Assembly: GCA_000751835.1 (NCBI GenBank)
Contig: CCMQ01000008.1
Coordinates: 1-64,000, forward strand
Source: Necropsobacter rosorum
Lineage (GTDB): Bacteria > Pseudomonadota > Gammaproteobacteria > Enterobacterales > Pasteurellaceae
Direction: 5' to 3'
Length of the DNA stretch: 64,000 bases
Shown: positions 30,935-40,229 of the stretch, in pieces
Position numbering within the stretch: the stretch's first letter is position 1
Layout of the letters: each line of letters opens with the position of its first letter
Notes under the pieces: generated by a model
Databases searched by the model: none
What the model saw: the letters and a program-made list of their open reading frames with translations, nothing else
What the model was told of the DNA's origin: nothing
Position numbers and translations under genes: made by a program

Positions 30935-30971
30935 GCGGTGTGTACCGATTATCAGATCGGTCAAACACCGC
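30935..30971 (+). terminator. Long hairpin after the adhesin gene
   Basis: GCGGTGT pairs with ACACCGC, and inside them ACCGAT pairs with ATCGGT, with a TATCAG loop. There is no U-run, so it may stabilise the mRNA 3' end and act with the terminator at 31017. Confidence 0.5.
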
Positions 30972-31016
30972 ATATTAAAACGTCTCCTGCTAATCTCAAT
31001 ATCAACATCCTATGTT

Positions 31017-31041
31017 AAAAAAGCCCTGAACGGGCTTTTTT
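31017..31041. terminator. Bidirectional terminator between the adhesin and nfuA
   Basis: AAAAAAGCCC and GGGCTTTTTT around TGAAC: a classic symmetrical terminator between convergent genes. Confidence 0.92.
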
Positions 31042-31085
31042 ATTAGGCGGTAACGGTATTTTGCCGGAAAATATCCGCCGGCGGT

Positions 31086-31670
31086 TTAATAATAGGAATG
31101 TTCGCCGCGTTGATGTTCGGTAACGTCTTTGGCGCCCTTTAATTCGCCCGGGAACAAGCTGATTAACTGTTTTTCAACCCCGTCTTTGAGCGTGACATCC
31201 ACCATTGAACAGCCGTTGCAGCCGCCGCCGAACTGTAAAATGGCATTGCCGTCGTCGGTAATTTCAATCAAGGTAATATGCCCGCCGTGCCCGGCCAGCT
31301 GCGGGTTGATTTGGGTCTGAATCACATATTCCACCCGCTCGATTAACGGCGCATCATCCGCCACTTTACGCATTTTGGCATTCGGCGCTTTCAGAGTTAA
31401 CTGCGAACCGAGTTCTTCCGTCACATAATCGATTTCGGCATCTTCCAGAAACGGCAAACTGATTTCATCCACAAAGGCGGAAAAAGTCTCGTATTTCATT
31501 TCGGTATCGCTGGCTTCCACCGAGTTCGGCGGGCAATAAGACACGCCGCATTCCGCGCCCGGCGTACCCGGATTCACCACAAAAATACGGATATTAGTGC
31601 CTTCTTCCTGTTGATCAAGCAATTTGCGAAAATGCGCTTGCGCCGCGTCGGAGATAATAATCTGTTGCAT
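31086..31670 (-). CDS. nfuA: Fe/S biogenesis protein NfuA
   Basis: A carrier that delivers 4Fe-4S clusters to target enzymes. 194 residues: a degenerate A-type domain at the N-terminus and an Nfu domain at the C-terminus with the cluster-binding CxxC in [13 protein letters not shown] (near 149-152). It lies 77 bp downstream of comF in the same direction, an arrangement also found in Haemophilus. Confidence 0.97.
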   Translation of the reverse strand: MQQIIISDAAQAHFRKLLDQQEEGTNIRIFVVNPGTPGAECGVSYCPPNSVEASDTEMKYETFSAFVDEISLPFLEDAEIDYVTEELGSQLTLKAPNAKMRKVADDAPLIERVEYVIQTQINPQLAGHGGHITLIEITDDGNAILQFGGGCNGCSMVDVTLKDGVEKQLISLFPGELKGAKDVTEHQRGEHSYY

Positions 31671-31747
31671 AAATCGTTCCTATCAATACTTGAGCTATAT
31701 TGTCGGGAATGATACCCCCTGACGGACTTTTTTTCCACCTTTTCTTT

Positions 31748-32434
31748 TCAGGCTCTGGCCAATCCCCAAACCTGAATATGTTGGACACCGGCGTAACGCA
31801 AGGCTTTGGCGATTTCATTTAAAGTCGAACCGGTGGTGATCACATCATCCACCAGCGCAACGGATTGATAACCTGCGGTGATGATTTTATCGCTTACCTG
31901 AAACGCCTGTTGCAGATTGTTGCGCCGAGCCTTCGCCGTCAGTCCCCGTTGGGTCGGCGTATGTTTAACACGGCGAAGCAAATCGTTGCGTGCGGCAATG
32001 TTCAGCCATTTGGCCAGCTGTACAGCCAATAAATCCGCCTGATTATAACCTCGCAGCCACTGGCGCCAATGATGCAGCGGCACCGGCAAAATTACCTCCG
32101 GCAGCGAAAGCCCGTGATAGCGCCGCGCATCATACAACGCGAGCAGCAGCAAGCGGGCTAAAGTGCGATCCAGCCAGAACTGGCGGTTAAATTTAAAGCG
32201 ATGAATCAGCGTCGATAACGGTTCGGCATACCGCCCCGCAATCACCATGCGATCCCAGGCCGGTTCGTCTCGCAGACAATGTCCGCAGCGCAGCGGATAA
32301 TTGCCCACCGCCGCACCGCAACCGCCACAATAGGAAACACGGCGAATCAATCGGTTACACCGGCTGCACAGTCCGTGCGTCGCCACCGCCAGCCTGTGCT
32401 GACAGTGCACGCAACACAGTCCGAATAAATTCAT
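31748..32434 (-). CDS. comF: ComF, phosphoribosyltransferase-fold competence protein
   Basis: Needed for DNA uptake/transformation. 228 residues from the ATG at 32434 (MNLFGLCC); an upstream in-frame GTG lies in an uptake sequence and is less likely. The N-terminus has zinc-ribbon cysteine pairs (CVHC, CSRC, CGGC, CGHC; about residues 8-50) and the C-terminus a PRPP-type loop VALVDDVITTGSTLNE. In H. influenzae comF ends the comA-F operon; here comA-E are not upstream, and comF has its own CRP-S site at 32518-32533. Confidence 0.93.
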   Translation of the reverse strand: MNLFGLCCVHCQHRLAVATHGLCSRCNRLIRRVSYCGGCGAAVGNYPLRCGHCLRDEPAWDRMVIAGRYAEPLSTLIHRFKFNRQFWLDRTLARLLLLALYDARRYHGLSLPEVILPVPLHHWRQWLRGYNQADLLAVQLAKWLNIAARNDLLRRVKHTPTQRGLTAKARRNNLQQAFQVSDKIITAGYQSVALVDDVITTGSTLNEIAKALRYAGVQHIQVWGLARA

Positions 32435-32517
32435 GGCAATTTTCCACCGCACTTTTTAATTCTTCACCGTACAGCGTAAAGCAAATTGCTTTTTTCGCTA
32501 TTTTTGACATTTAGTTT

Positions 32518-32533
32518 CGCGATCCGGATCGCA
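32518..32533. promoter_or_regulatory. CRP-S (Sxy-dependent competence) site upstream of comF
   Basis: On the minus strand it reads TGCGA-TCCGGA-TCGCG; GCGATCCGGATCGC is a perfect 14-bp palindrome. The C at core position 3 with G opposite (TGCGA/TCGCA rather than TGTGA/TCACA) is the hallmark of Pasteurellaceae CRP-S sites that need Sxy/TfoX. Its centre is about 91 bp upstream of the comF start and 55 bp upstream of the divergent HAD gene. Confidence 0.8.
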
Positions 32534-32580
32534 ATAATGCTAAAATCAGCGCCGAAAATTCGCAATCATAAAGGTGTTAC

Positions 32581-33393
32581 ATGACGATTCCCAATTACCG
32601 CGACCAAATCAAACTGGTTTTTTTTGATATCGACGAAACCCTGTTCGTCAAAAACAAAAATCATCTTCCCGCCAGTGTCCTGCCCGCAATTCAAAAACTG
32701 CACGCCAACGGCATTCTGGTCGGCATTGCTACCGGACGGGCGCGCTGTAGTTTTCCGGACAAACTGAACCGAGTTATCGAAGCGCAAGGGGTCGAATTAT
32801 TCGTTACCATGAACGGGCAGGCGGTCACTTATCAAAATCAGGTTATCGAACGACATCCCATTGCAACGGACAAAATCCAGACTTTAGTGGATTTCTTTGA
32901 TGCGCATCGGATCGATTATGCCTTTGTCAGCAATGAGCAAATCTGCGTGTCCGCCATTACGCCGGTATTGCGCGCCGCGCTGGATGCGGTGACGCTGGAT
33001 TACCGTGTGGATAAAGCCTATTTTAAACGACACGATGTCTATCAAATACTGCCGTTTTACGACCAAAGCAAGGATCAATTGATCGCCGATGCGCAGATTT
33101 TAAACGGTTTGAAAACCGTGCGCTGGCATGAGCATTCGGTGGATATTTTTGATCAACACGGCTCGAAAGCGCGAGGCATTGCCGCGGCGGTGCGTCATTT
33201 GGAATTGAGCATGCACAATGTGATGGCGTTCGGCGACGGATTAAATGATCTGGAAATGCTCGGCGCGGTGGGGGTGGGCGTCGCGATGGGCAACGCCCAT
33301 GAGGCGCTTAAGCGTATCGCCACGCATATTACCGATCATATCGAGCAGGACGGCGTGTACCGTTTTCTGCAACAGGCGAGGTTAATTGACTAA
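32581..33393 (+). CDS. HAD-superfamily (Cof-type, IIB) phosphatase
   Basis: 270 residues. Motif I VFFDIDETLF (nucleophile and acid aspartates, near 13-22), motif II GIATGRAR, a C2B cap domain in the middle and motif IV MAFGDGLNDLEMLG (near 219-232) are all present, so it should be an active small-molecule phosphatase acting on sugar phosphates or similar. The exact substrate cannot be told. Divergent from comF across 146 bp, convergent with trmN6. Not obviously related to competence despite sharing the intergenic CRP-S site. Confidence 0.88.
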   Translation: MTIPNYRDQIKLVFFDIDETLFVKNKNHLPASVLPAIQKLHANGILVGIATGRARCSFPDKLNRVIEAQGVELFVTMNGQAVTYQNQVIERHPIATDKIQTLVDFFDAHRIDYAFVSNEQICVSAITPVLRAALDAVTLDYRVDKAYFKRHDVYQILPFYDQSKDQLIADAQILNGLKTVRWHEHSVDIFDQHGSKARGIAAAVRHLELSMHNVMAFGDGLNDLEMLGAVGVGVAMGNAHEALKRIATHITDHIEQDGVYRFLQQARLID

Positions 33394-33429
33394 CACCGGC
33401 AGATTGCGCGCTTTCACCGCTTAAAGGCG

Positions 33430-34143
33430 CTAATATTTCAAATAAAAATCCTTAATCAGCGCGATAAATTCCGCCCGATAGCGGTGATGTTCATCATAAA
33501 TGGTTAACCGGCTTTGCCGCATCATTCGCGCCTGTTTGGCGAACGTCAGCAGCAAACGCTGCGGCGGTTTGCCCGCTTTGGTCACCACCTCACAACGGTG
33601 AACGCAATAAAGTGCGGTGCGTTTGCGCAACGTTTCGCCGGCGTCAAAGGGCAGAATAAAATGAATGGTACCCGTCTCGCTCAAACAATCCGCCGCCAGA
33701 TTCAGCCAATCCTCATGACCTTGTTCAAGCAGATAACGCGCCCGGCTGCGCGACTCGGAGCGGCAGTCGGAACCCGCGTTGAAATAAGGCGGATTAGCCG
33801 TAATCCGATCAAATTTTTCACCGCACTTAGCGGCAAATTCGGCAATATCCTGATGATATAAGGTAATGTTATCCGCCCAAGGCGAGCGGCGTACATTTTC
33901 CGTCGCCTGCCAAAAGGCATCGCGGTCGATTTCCACCGCGCTGATACGACCATGCCCGGCGGTTCGCTGTGCCAGCATCAGTGCGATTAATCCCGTGCCG
34001 GTACCCAGATCCAACAGGGTTTTCGCCCCCGTAACATCCGCCCAGGCGCCGAGCAATACCCCGTCGGTGCCCACTTTCATCGCACAGCGATCATGATTAA
34101 TATGAAACTGTTTAAAGGTAAAACCGTTATTGACCGCCGCCAT
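33430..34143 (-). CDS. trmN6: tRNA1(Val) (adenine37-N6)-methyltransferase
   Basis: Methylates A37 of tRNA1-Val (E. coli YfiC/TrmN6). 237 residues from the ATG at 34143, preceded by GGGGAAG; an upstream in-frame start adds eight residues. SAM-binding motif LLDLGTGTGLIALML (near 43-57) and the catalytic N6-adenine motif ANPPYF (near 117-122) are intact. It is divergent from srmB, the same arrangement as E. coli yfiC/srmB. Two uptake sequences lie inside. Confidence 0.94.
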   Translation of the reverse strand: MAAVNNGFTFKQFHINHDRCAMKVGTDGVLLGAWADVTGAKTLLDLGTGTGLIALMLAQRTAGHGRISAVEIDRDAFWQATENVRRSPWADNITLYHQDIAEFAAKCGEKFDRITANPPYFNAGSDCRSESRSRARYLLEQGHEDWLNLAADCLSETGTIHFILPFDAGETLRKRTALYCVHRCEVVTKAGKPPQRLLLTFAKQARMMRQSRLTIYDEHHRYRAEFIALIKDFYLKY

Positions 34144-34186
34144 AAACTTCCCCAAAATAGACCGCACATCCGGCGGTAAAGTGCGG

Positions 34187-34192
34187 TATAAT
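34187..34192 (+). promoter_or_regulatory. srmB: -10 box of the srmB promoter, overlapping an uptake-sequence pair
   Basis: A perfect TATAAT begins at the last base of the uptake sequence at 34179-34187. ACCGCAC (34161-34167) and GTGCGGT form an inverted pair around it. No good -35 is seen. Confidence 0.5.
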
Positions 34193-34226
34193 CTGCCGCA
34201 ATTTTAGCGTAATAGTACCAAGAAAC

Positions 34227-35549
34227 ATGACAACAGCACAATTTGAAGATTTTGATCTCGCCCCCGAATTATTAAAAGCCGTGCGCCAAAAAGGTTACAC
34301 CCGGCCGACCGCCATTCAGGCTCAAACCATTCCGGCGGCGATGGAAGAACGCGACGTACTGGGCTCTGCGCCTACCGGCACCGGCAAAACGGCCGCATTT
34401 TTGCTGCCCGCCCTACAGCATCTACTGGATTACCCGCGCCGCAAACCCGGTGCGCCGCGAGTTCTGATTCTGACGCCGACCCGCGAACTGGCAATGCAGG
34501 TTGCCGCGCAGGCCGAGGCGCTGGCCGGCTTTACCCATTTCAGCATCGCCACTGTCACCGGCGGCGTGGCCTATCATAATCACGGTGAAATTTTTAATAA
34601 AAATCAGGATATTGTGGTCGCCACACCGGGACGCTTGCTGCAATACATTAAAGAAGAGAATTTCGATTGCCGCGCGGTGGAAATCTTAATCTTCGATGAG
34701 GCGGATCGCATGTTGCAAATGGGATTCGGTCAGGATGCGGAAAACATCGCCGCCGAAACCCGCTGGCGCAAGCAGACGCTACTTTTTTCCGCCACGCTGG
34801 AAGGCGACGTATTAACGGATTTCGCCGCCCGTTTACTCAACGATCCGGTGCTGATTGATGCCGAACCGAGCCGGCGTGAACGCAAAAAAATTCAGCAATG
34901 GTATTATCATGCCGACAGCAACGAACACAAAATCAAGCTGCTCGCCCGTTTCATCGAACAGGAACAGGTCAGCCGCGGCATTGTTTTCGTCCGTCGCCGC
35001 GAAGATGTACGCGAACTGTCGGAAATTCTGCGTAAACGCGGTATCCGCAGCACCTATCTGGAAGGCGAAATGGCGCAAACCCAGCGCAACAACGCCATTG
35101 ATAAACTGAAAACCGGCCTTGTCACGGTGCTTGTCGCCACCGATGTCGCCGCACGCGGTATTGATATCGATGACATCAGTCACGTTATGAACTTTGATTT
35201 ACCTTACAGCGCCGATACCTACCTGCACCGCATCGGCCGCACCGCCCGCGCCGGCAAAAAAGGCACCGCCGTCTCTTTTGTGGAAGCCCATGATTATAAA
35301 CTGTTGGGCAAAATCAAACGTTACACCCAAGAATTGCTGAAACCGCGCCTCATCGACGGTCTGGCTCCGCGTACCAAAGCCCCGAAAGACGGCGAAATCA
35401 AAACCGTCAGCAAAAAACAAAAAGCCCGGCTTAAAGAAAAACAGGCGGAAAAGAAAAAAACGGAACAAAAGAAAAAAGTCAAACTACGGCATAAAGCCAG
35501 TAAAAATATCGGTAAGCGTCGTAAAAGTCGTACTGCTGATAATGATTAG
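34227..35549 (+). CDS. srmB: DEAD-box ATP-dependent RNA helicase SrmB
   Basis: Helps 50S ribosome assembly. 440 residues: Q motif (TRPTAIQAQ, near 26-34), Walker A PTGTGKT (near 50-56), DEAD (near 156-159), SAT, and HRIGRTARAG (near 332-341); a Lys-rich basic C-terminal tail follows. Divergence from trmN6 supports SrmB over RhlE or DeaD. Confidence 0.95.
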   Translation: MTTAQFEDFDLAPELLKAVRQKGYTRPTAIQAQTIPAAMEERDVLGSAPTGTGKTAAFLLPALQHLLDYPRRKPGAPRVLILTPTRELAMQVAAQAEALAGFTHFSIATVTGGVAYHNHGEIFNKNQDIVVATPGRLLQYIKEENFDCRAVEILIFDEADRMLQMGFGQDAENIAAETRWRKQTLLFSATLEGDVLTDFAARLLNDPVLIDAEPSRRERKKIQQWYYHADSNEHKIKLLARFIEQEQVSRGIVFVRRREDVRELSEILRKRGIRSTYLEGEMAQTQRNNAIDKLKTGLVTVLVATDVAARGIDIDDISHVMNFDLPYSADTYLHRIGRTARAGKKGTAVSFVEAHDYKLLGKIKRYTQELLKPRLIDGLAPRTKAPKDGEIKTVSKKQKARLKEKQAEKKKTEQKKKVKLRHKASKNIGKRRKSRTADND

Positions 35550-35645
35550 GCAAATAAACTAACCGTACGAAAATATTTAGGCCATATTCTTATCATTTGG
35601 GGAAATGGCCAAAAACAAATCACTAACTCCGTGGTAGGTTATCAC

Positions 35646-36404
35646 TCACACCAACACCAACTCCACTTTCATTTCATGAATAGCGTCCTGTACGTTGGTT
35701 AGGAGATCTTTATCACAAATCACGCAATCGAACTGGTTCAGCGGGCAGATGTGGAAGGTTGCGCTTTTGCCGTATTTGGACGAGTCCGAAACCAGCACTT
35801 TTTTCTGGCTGGATTGCATAATGGCGCGTTTGACCGGGAGTTTGTTTTCATCCGGTGTGGTCAGGCCTTTCAAATTCCAAGACGAGGTGGATACAAAGGC
35901 GATGTCGAGGGAAATCTGGCGCAGCAGCTGGGCGGCAAGCTCGCCGACCGATGAGTAATTCGCTTTATTGATGCTGCCGCCGGTGTGCAGCAGCTCGCAT
36001 TTGCCGTTCATCATTAAAAAATTGGCAATCATAAAATCATTGGTGACCACCAGCAAATCATCCCGATCCACAATGCGGTGTGCAATTTCCAACGTGGTGG
36101 TGCCGGCATCCAGATAGACCGTAGTATTGCGCGGAATCGACTGCGCCGCCTGCATGCCGATATGTTCTTTTTGCCGCATGGATAATAAGGATTTATCCTG
36201 ATGGGTCGGTTCGGTAAACAGATGTTCCAGCAATTTCACGCCGCCGGAAACGGAAACCACGCGCCCTTCCTGCTCCAGTTTCTGAATATCACGCCGCACC
36301 GTCATATGCGATACGCCGAGAATCTCCACCAGACTGGCGATGCTGATAATATTATTCTGACTGATAAGGTTGAGTAACTGCTTTTGTCGTTCTGCGGGGA
36401 TCAT
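35646..36404 (-). CDS. DeoR/GlpR-family regulator of the threonate operon (HI1009 type)
   Basis: 252 residues: N-terminal HTH (ISIASLVEILGVSHMTVRRDIQKLE, shown in part as VEILGVSHMTVRRDIQKLE, near 20-45) and the DeoR sensor domain (VYLDAGTTTLEIA, near 93-105) that binds sugar phosphates. It is divergent from ltnD across 201 bp, as HI1009 is from HI1010 in H. influenzae. Probably represses the operon until a tetronate phosphate binds. Start preceded by a weak site; the ATG at 36404 matches the family N-terminus. Confidence 0.9.
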   Translation of the reverse strand: MIPAERQKQLLNLISQNNIISIASLVEILGVSHMTVRRDIQKLEQEGRVVSVSGGVKLLEHLFTEPTHQDKSLLSMRQKEHIGMQAAQSIPRNTTVYLDAGTTTLEIAHRIVDRDDLLVVTNDFMIANFLMMNGKCELLHTGGSINKANYSSVGELAAQLLRQISLDIAFVSTSSWNLKGLTTPDENKLPVKRAIMQSSQKKVLVSDSSKYGKSATFHICPLNQFDCVICDKDLLTNVQDAIHEMKVELVLV

Positions 36405-36479
36405 GATCGGTATCCGAATAGCTTTTTTCCTGATTATAACGGTTTCTGATAAAAAAGCATTGTTTTTAATTCACAAATT

Positions 36480-36506
36480 TTAACAATAAAAGTGAATAAA
36501 TGTTAA
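36480..36506. promoter_or_regulatory. Inverted repeat, candidate DeoR-family operator
   Basis: TTAACA and TGTTAA separated by 15 bp between the divergent regulator and ltnD. Spacing and AT-rich arms resemble DeoR-family half-sites; assignment is tentative. Confidence 0.35.
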
Positions 36507-36510
36507 TTTT

Positions 36511-36526
36511 TGTGATCTATATCGCG
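36511..36526. promoter_or_regulatory. Candidate CRP site upstream of ltnD
   Basis: TGTGA-N6-TCGCG with T-rich flanks. Its centre is about 87 bp before the ltnD start. A CATAAT at 36563-36568 could be the -10, putting the site near -57. Confidence 0.55.
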
Positions 36527-36605
36527 TTTTTTTGTACAAAAAAATGCCAGAATAAATGCCGACATAATACTTAAGGTCATTTTATTATTTCAGGAGAAAC
36601 ATATT

Positions 36606-37511
36606 ATGGGTAATCACTATTCAGTGGCCGTCGTCGGCTTGGGCGCAATGGGTATGGGTGCGGCAAAATCCTGTATTAATGCGGGCTTAACCACCTACGG
36701 CGTGGATCTTAATCCGGCGGCGTTAGCCGATCTGAAAGCCTTCGGCGCCAAAGACGTCGGCACAAGTGCGGTCGGTTTTGCGCCACAATTGGATGCCGTG
36801 ATGCTGTTGGTGGTCAATGCTCAACAGGTGAATGCGGTGTTATTCGGCGAAAACGGTCTGGCCCCGCAGCTGAACGCCGGCACCGCGGTCATGGTATCGT
36901 CCACCATCTCCGCGCAGGATGCGCAAGCGATTTCACAAAAATTAACAGATTTAGGTCTTATTATGTTGGATGCGCCGGTTTCCGGCGGTGCGGCAAAAGC
37001 GGCCGCCGGTGAAATGACCGTAATGGCATCCGGTTCTCAGCAAGCCTTTGACAAATTACAGCCGGTGCTGGATGCGGTTGCCGGTAAAGTCTATCGCATC
37101 GGTGAAGCCATCGGTCTGGGCGCAACGGTCAAAATTGTTCACCAGCTGCTCGCCGGCGTCCATATCGCTGCCGGTGCGGAAGCCATGGCGCTCGCGGCCA
37201 AAGCCGGCATTCCGCTGGACTTAATGTATGAGGTCGTCACCAACGCGGCGGGTAATTCCTGGATGTTTGAAAACCGCATGAAACATGTGGTGGACGGCGA
37301 CTACACCCCACTTTCCATGGTCGATATTTTCGTTAAGGATTTAGGCTTGGTCAACGATACCGCCAAATCGCTTCATTTCCCGTTACATTTAGCCAGCACG
37401 GCCTATTCCATGTTTACCGAAGCCAGCAATGCCGGACACGGCAAAGAAGATGACAGTGCGGTAATTAAAATTTTCAGCGGTATCGAACTGCCAAAAAAAG
37501 GAGAACATTAA
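36606..37511 (+). CDS. ltnD: L-threonate dehydrogenase
   Basis: Oxidises L-threonate at C2 to 2-oxo-tetronate with NAD. 301 residues of the 3-hydroxyisobutyrate dehydrogenase family: GLGAMGMGAAKS (near 11-22) binds NAD, DAPVSGGAAKAAAGEM (near 122-137) is the substrate motif, and the catalytic lysine lies in TVKIVHQLL (near 177). RBS AGGAGAAA. First gene of ltnD-otnK-otnC-otnI, the order reported for H. influenzae HI1010-1013. Confidence 0.9.
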   Translation: MGNHYSVAVVGLGAMGMGAAKSCINAGLTTYGVDLNPAALADLKAFGAKDVGTSAVGFAPQLDAVMLLVVNAQQVNAVLFGENGLAPQLNAGTAVMVSSTISAQDAQAISQKLTDLGLIMLDAPVSGGAAKAAAGEMTVMASGSQQAFDKLQPVLDAVAGKVYRIGEAIGLGATVKIVHQLLAGVHIAAGAEAMALAAKAGIPLDLMYEVVTNAAGNSWMFENRMKHVVDGDYTPLSMVDIFVKDLGLVNDTAKSLHFPLHLASTAYSMFTEASNAGHGKEDDSAVIKIFSGIELPKKGEH

Positions 37512-37512
37512 T

Positions 37513-38754
37513 ATGTTAGGTGTTATTGCCGACGATTTCACCGGCGCAAGCGATATCGCCAGCTTTCTGGTGGAAAACGGATTAAGTGCGGTGCAAATGA
37601 ACGGCGTTCCCGCCACGCCGTTGGCGGATAGGGTCGATGCTATCGTCATCAGTCTGAAATCCCGTTCGAACCCGGCACAGGAAGCCGTCGCACAATCGTT
37701 ACAGGCCTTGCGCTGGTTACAGCAAAACGGCTGCGATCAATTTTATTTTAAATATTGCTCCACCTTCGACAGCACCGAAAAAGGCAATATCGGGCCGGTT
37801 ACCGACGCGTTGCTGGACGCCCTACAGGCGGATTTTACCGTCGTCACGCCGGCCTTGCCGGTAAACGGACGCACGATTTTCAACGGCTATTTATTCGTCG
37901 GCGATGTGCTGCTGAACGAATCCGGCATGCGCAATCATCCGATTACGCCGATGAAAGACGCCAATCTGCTGCGGCTGATGGATGCGCAAGCGCGCGGTAA
38001 AACCGGTTTAGTGGCTTATGCCGATGTCATTTTAGGCGCACAACGGGTGAAAGCCCGCTTCGCCGAACTGCAAGCGCAGGGCTATCGCTATGCGGTGGTG
38101 GACGCGGCGGATAATTCGCAACTGGCGGTGCTGGCGGAAGCCGTTGCCGATTTAAAATTAGTCACCGGCGGTTCCGGGCTGGGCGCCTATATGGCGGCAC
38201 ACCTCAGCGGCGGTAAAAAAGGCACCAATGCGTTCACGCCAAGTAAAGGCAAAACCGTGGTGCTGTCCGGCTCCTGTTCGGTGATGACCAACAGTCAGGT
38301 CAATGCTTATAAAGCCAAAGCGCCAAGCTATCTGCTGGATGTCAAACAGGCCTTAAACAACCCCGATTATGCCGGCGAATTATACCAATGGGTATTAGCC
38401 CATTCGACACAACCGTTGGCGCCGATGGTTTACGCCACCGTAGCGCCGGATAAGTTAAAGGCCATTCAGGCTGAATTCGGCGCGGAGAAAGCCAGTGCCG
38501 CCATTGAAAAAACGTTCGCAAAACTGGCCGCACTTTTAAAAGCGGCGGGCTTTACCAACTTTATTACCGCCGGCGGCGAAACCTCCAGTATCGTCGTGCA
38601 GGAGCTGGGCTTCAGCGGTTTCCATATCGGCAAACAAATCGCGCCCGGCGTGCCTTGGCTGAAAGCGGTGGAAGAACCGGTTTATCTGGCGCTGAAATCA
38701 GGCAATTTCGGTAAACAGGATTTCTTTGAATTTGCACAGGATATGTTTGTATGA
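37513..38754 (+). CDS. otnK: 3-oxo-tetronate 4-kinase (DUF1537 family)
   Basis: Phosphorylates 3-oxo-tetronate at O4 with ATP. 413 residues: N-terminal substrate domain starting GVIADDFTGASDIASFL (near 3-19) and C-terminal ATP domain with SGSCSVMTNSQV and GGETSS. It starts one base after ltnD. The family was assigned by genome-context work on acid-sugar pathways; the neighbours fit exactly. An uptake sequence lies at 37584-37592. Confidence 0.92.
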   Translation: MLGVIADDFTGASDIASFLVENGLSAVQMNGVPATPLADRVDAIVISLKSRSNPAQEAVAQSLQALRWLQQNGCDQFYFKYCSTFDSTEKGNIGPVTDALLDALQADFTVVTPALPVNGRTIFNGYLFVGDVLLNESGMRNHPITPMKDANLLRLMDAQARGKTGLVAYADVILGAQRVKARFAELQAQGYRYAVVDAADNSQLAVLAEAVADLKLVTGGSGLGAYMAAHLSGGKKGTNAFTPSKGKTVVLSGSCSVMTNSQVNAYKAKAPSYLLDVKQALNNPDYAGELYQWVLAHSTQPLAPMVYATVAPDKLKAIQAEFGAEKASAAIEKTFAKLAALLKAAGFTNFITAGGETSSIVVQELGFSGFHIGKQIAPGVPWLKAVEEPVYLALKSGNFGKQDFFEFAQDMFV

Positions 38755-39383
38755 CGGAAGCAGAACAAAAACAACAAATGGTACGCTTAGCCAAATCGCT
38801 GTTTGATCGCGGCTACAGCGTGGGCGGCGCAGGCAATTTGTCCGTGCGGCTGGATTCGCAGCGCATTTTAGTCACGCCGACCGGCTCATCGCTGGGTCGT
38901 CTGGAAGCTGAGCGGCTGTCCGTACTGGATATGCAGGGCAATCTGTTAAGCGGTGATAAACCGTCCAAGGAATCGGTGTTTCATTTGGCTATGTACCGGA
39001 AAAATCCGGACTGTCAGGCCATTGTGCACCTGCATTCCACTTATCTGACCGCCCTGTCCTGTATCGAAAATATCGATACGGCAAACGCCATTAAAGCCTT
39101 TACGCCCTACTATGTCATGCGCGTGGGCAACTTGCAGGTGATTCCTTATTATCGTCCGGGCGATGTCAATATCGCGCGCGAACTGAGCGAACGCGCCCTC
39201 AGCGGCAAAGCCTTTTTGCTGGCCAATCACGGCATTGTAGTGACCGGTTCGGATCTGCTGGATGCCGTGGATAACAGCGAAGAGCTGGAAGAAACCGCCA
39301 AGCTGTATTTTCTCTTACAGGGACAAAAAATCCGTTATCTGACCGATAGCGAAATCAACGATTTAGCACACAGAGGAAAATAG
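38751..39383 (+). CDS. otnC: 3-oxo-tetronate 4-phosphate decarboxylase (class II aldolase family)
   Basis: Decarboxylates 3-oxo-tetronate 4-phosphate to dihydroxyacetone phosphate and CO2. 210 residues with class II aldolase features: zinc histidines in [13 protein letters not shown] (near 88-100) and the third in [10 protein letters not shown], acidic residue in PSKESVFH. It overlaps otnK by 4 bp (ATGA). Alone it could be read as fuculose-phosphate aldolase; the neighbours decide. Confidence 0.9.
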   Translation: MTEAEQKQQMVRLAKSLFDRGYSVGGAGNLSVRLDSQRILVTPTGSSLGRLEAERLSVLDMQGNLLSGDKPSKESVFHLAMYRKNPDCQAIVHLHSTYLTALSCIENIDTANAIKAFTPYYVMRVGNLQVIPYYRPGDVNIARELSERALSGKAFLLANHGIVVTGSDLLDAVDNSEELEETAKLYFLLQGQKIRYLTDSEINDLAHRGK

Positions 39384-39385
39384 TT

Positions 39386-40162
39386 ATGCCTAAATTTGCA
39401 GCCAACCTCACCATGATGTTTAACGAAGTACCGTTTCTAGACCGCTTTGCCGCCGCGGCAAACGCCGGCTTTCAGTATGTGGAATTTCTCTGGCCCTATG
39501 ACTATCCGGCCGCGGAATTAAAAGCCAAATTGGATCAGTACGGTTTAAAACTGGTGCTGTTCAATACCCCGGCGGGCGATGTCGGCCAAGGCGAATGGGG
39601 TGTTTCCGCCATTCCGGGGCGGGAGTCGCAAAGCCACCAGCATATTGATCAGGCGCTGGAATATGCCCTTGCCCTCGGCTGCCCGAATGTGCATGTGATG
39701 GCGGCGGTGGTGCCGGAAGGTGCGGATCGCAACGCTTACCGCCAAACCTTTATTCAAAACGTGCGCTATGCGGCGGATAAATTCAAACCGCACGGCATTA
39801 ACGTTCTGCTTGAAGCGTTAAGCCCGGCGGTTAAACCGAACTATCTGCTGAAAAGCCAGCTGGATACGCTGGATATCGTCGAAGCGGCGCAGCGCGATAA
39901 CGTTTTCGTGCAGCTGGATTATTTCCACGCGCAGAATGTGGACGGCAATTTATCCCGCTTAACCGACAAGCTCAACGGCAAATTCGCTCATGTGCAGATA
40001 GCCTCAGTGCCGGATCGCCACGAACCGGACGAAGGCGAAATCAATTATCAGTATATTTTCGACAAACTCGACCAACTCGGCTATACCGGTTATGTCGGCT
40101 GCGAATACAAACCGCGCGCCGACACCGCCGCCGGTCTGGATTGGTTTGCAAAATATAAATAA
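39386..40162 (+). CDS. otnI: 2-oxo-tetronate isomerase (hydroxypyruvate isomerase family)
   Basis: Converts 2-oxo-tetronate to 3-oxo-tetronate, between LtnD and OtnK. 258 residues, a TIM barrel of the Hyi family: [21 protein letters not shown] at the start (abbreviated: [18 protein letters not shown]), glutamate in LLEALSP (near 142), metal residues in QLDYFHAQ and GCEYKP. The GAGGAAAA ribosome site lies in the end of otnC. Confidence 0.92.
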   Translation: MPKFAANLTMMFNEVPFLDRFAAAANAGFQYVEFLWPYDYPAAELKAKLDQYGLKLVLFNTPAGDVGQGEWGVSAIPGRESQSHQHIDQALEYALALGCPNVHVMAAVVPEGADRNAYRQTFIQNVRYAADKFKPHGINVLLEALSPAVKPNYLLKSQLDTLDIVEAAQRDNVFVQLDYFHAQNVDGNLSRLTDKLNGKFAHVQIASVPDRHEPDEGEINYQYIFDKLDQLGYTGYVGCEYKPRADTAAGLDWFAKYK

Positions 40163-40202
40163 AAACGACCGCACTTTTATCAAGCGTATCGATTATAAAA
40201 TT

Positions 40203-40229
40203 AACGCGCTGCGTTAAGCCGCGCGTTTT
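40203..40229 (+). terminator. Hairpin between otnI and the GntP permease gene
   Basis: AACGCGC pairs with GCGCGTT across an 11-nt loop, followed by TTG rather than a long T-run. Probably a weak terminator or processing site inside the operon. An uptake sequence (40168-40176) lies just upstream. Confidence 0.4.

Noticed and set aside
35550-35645. GGCCAT...ATGGCC hairpin between srmB and the DeoR gene as terminator
   Set aside because: The loop is 19 nt and there is no T-run on either strand.
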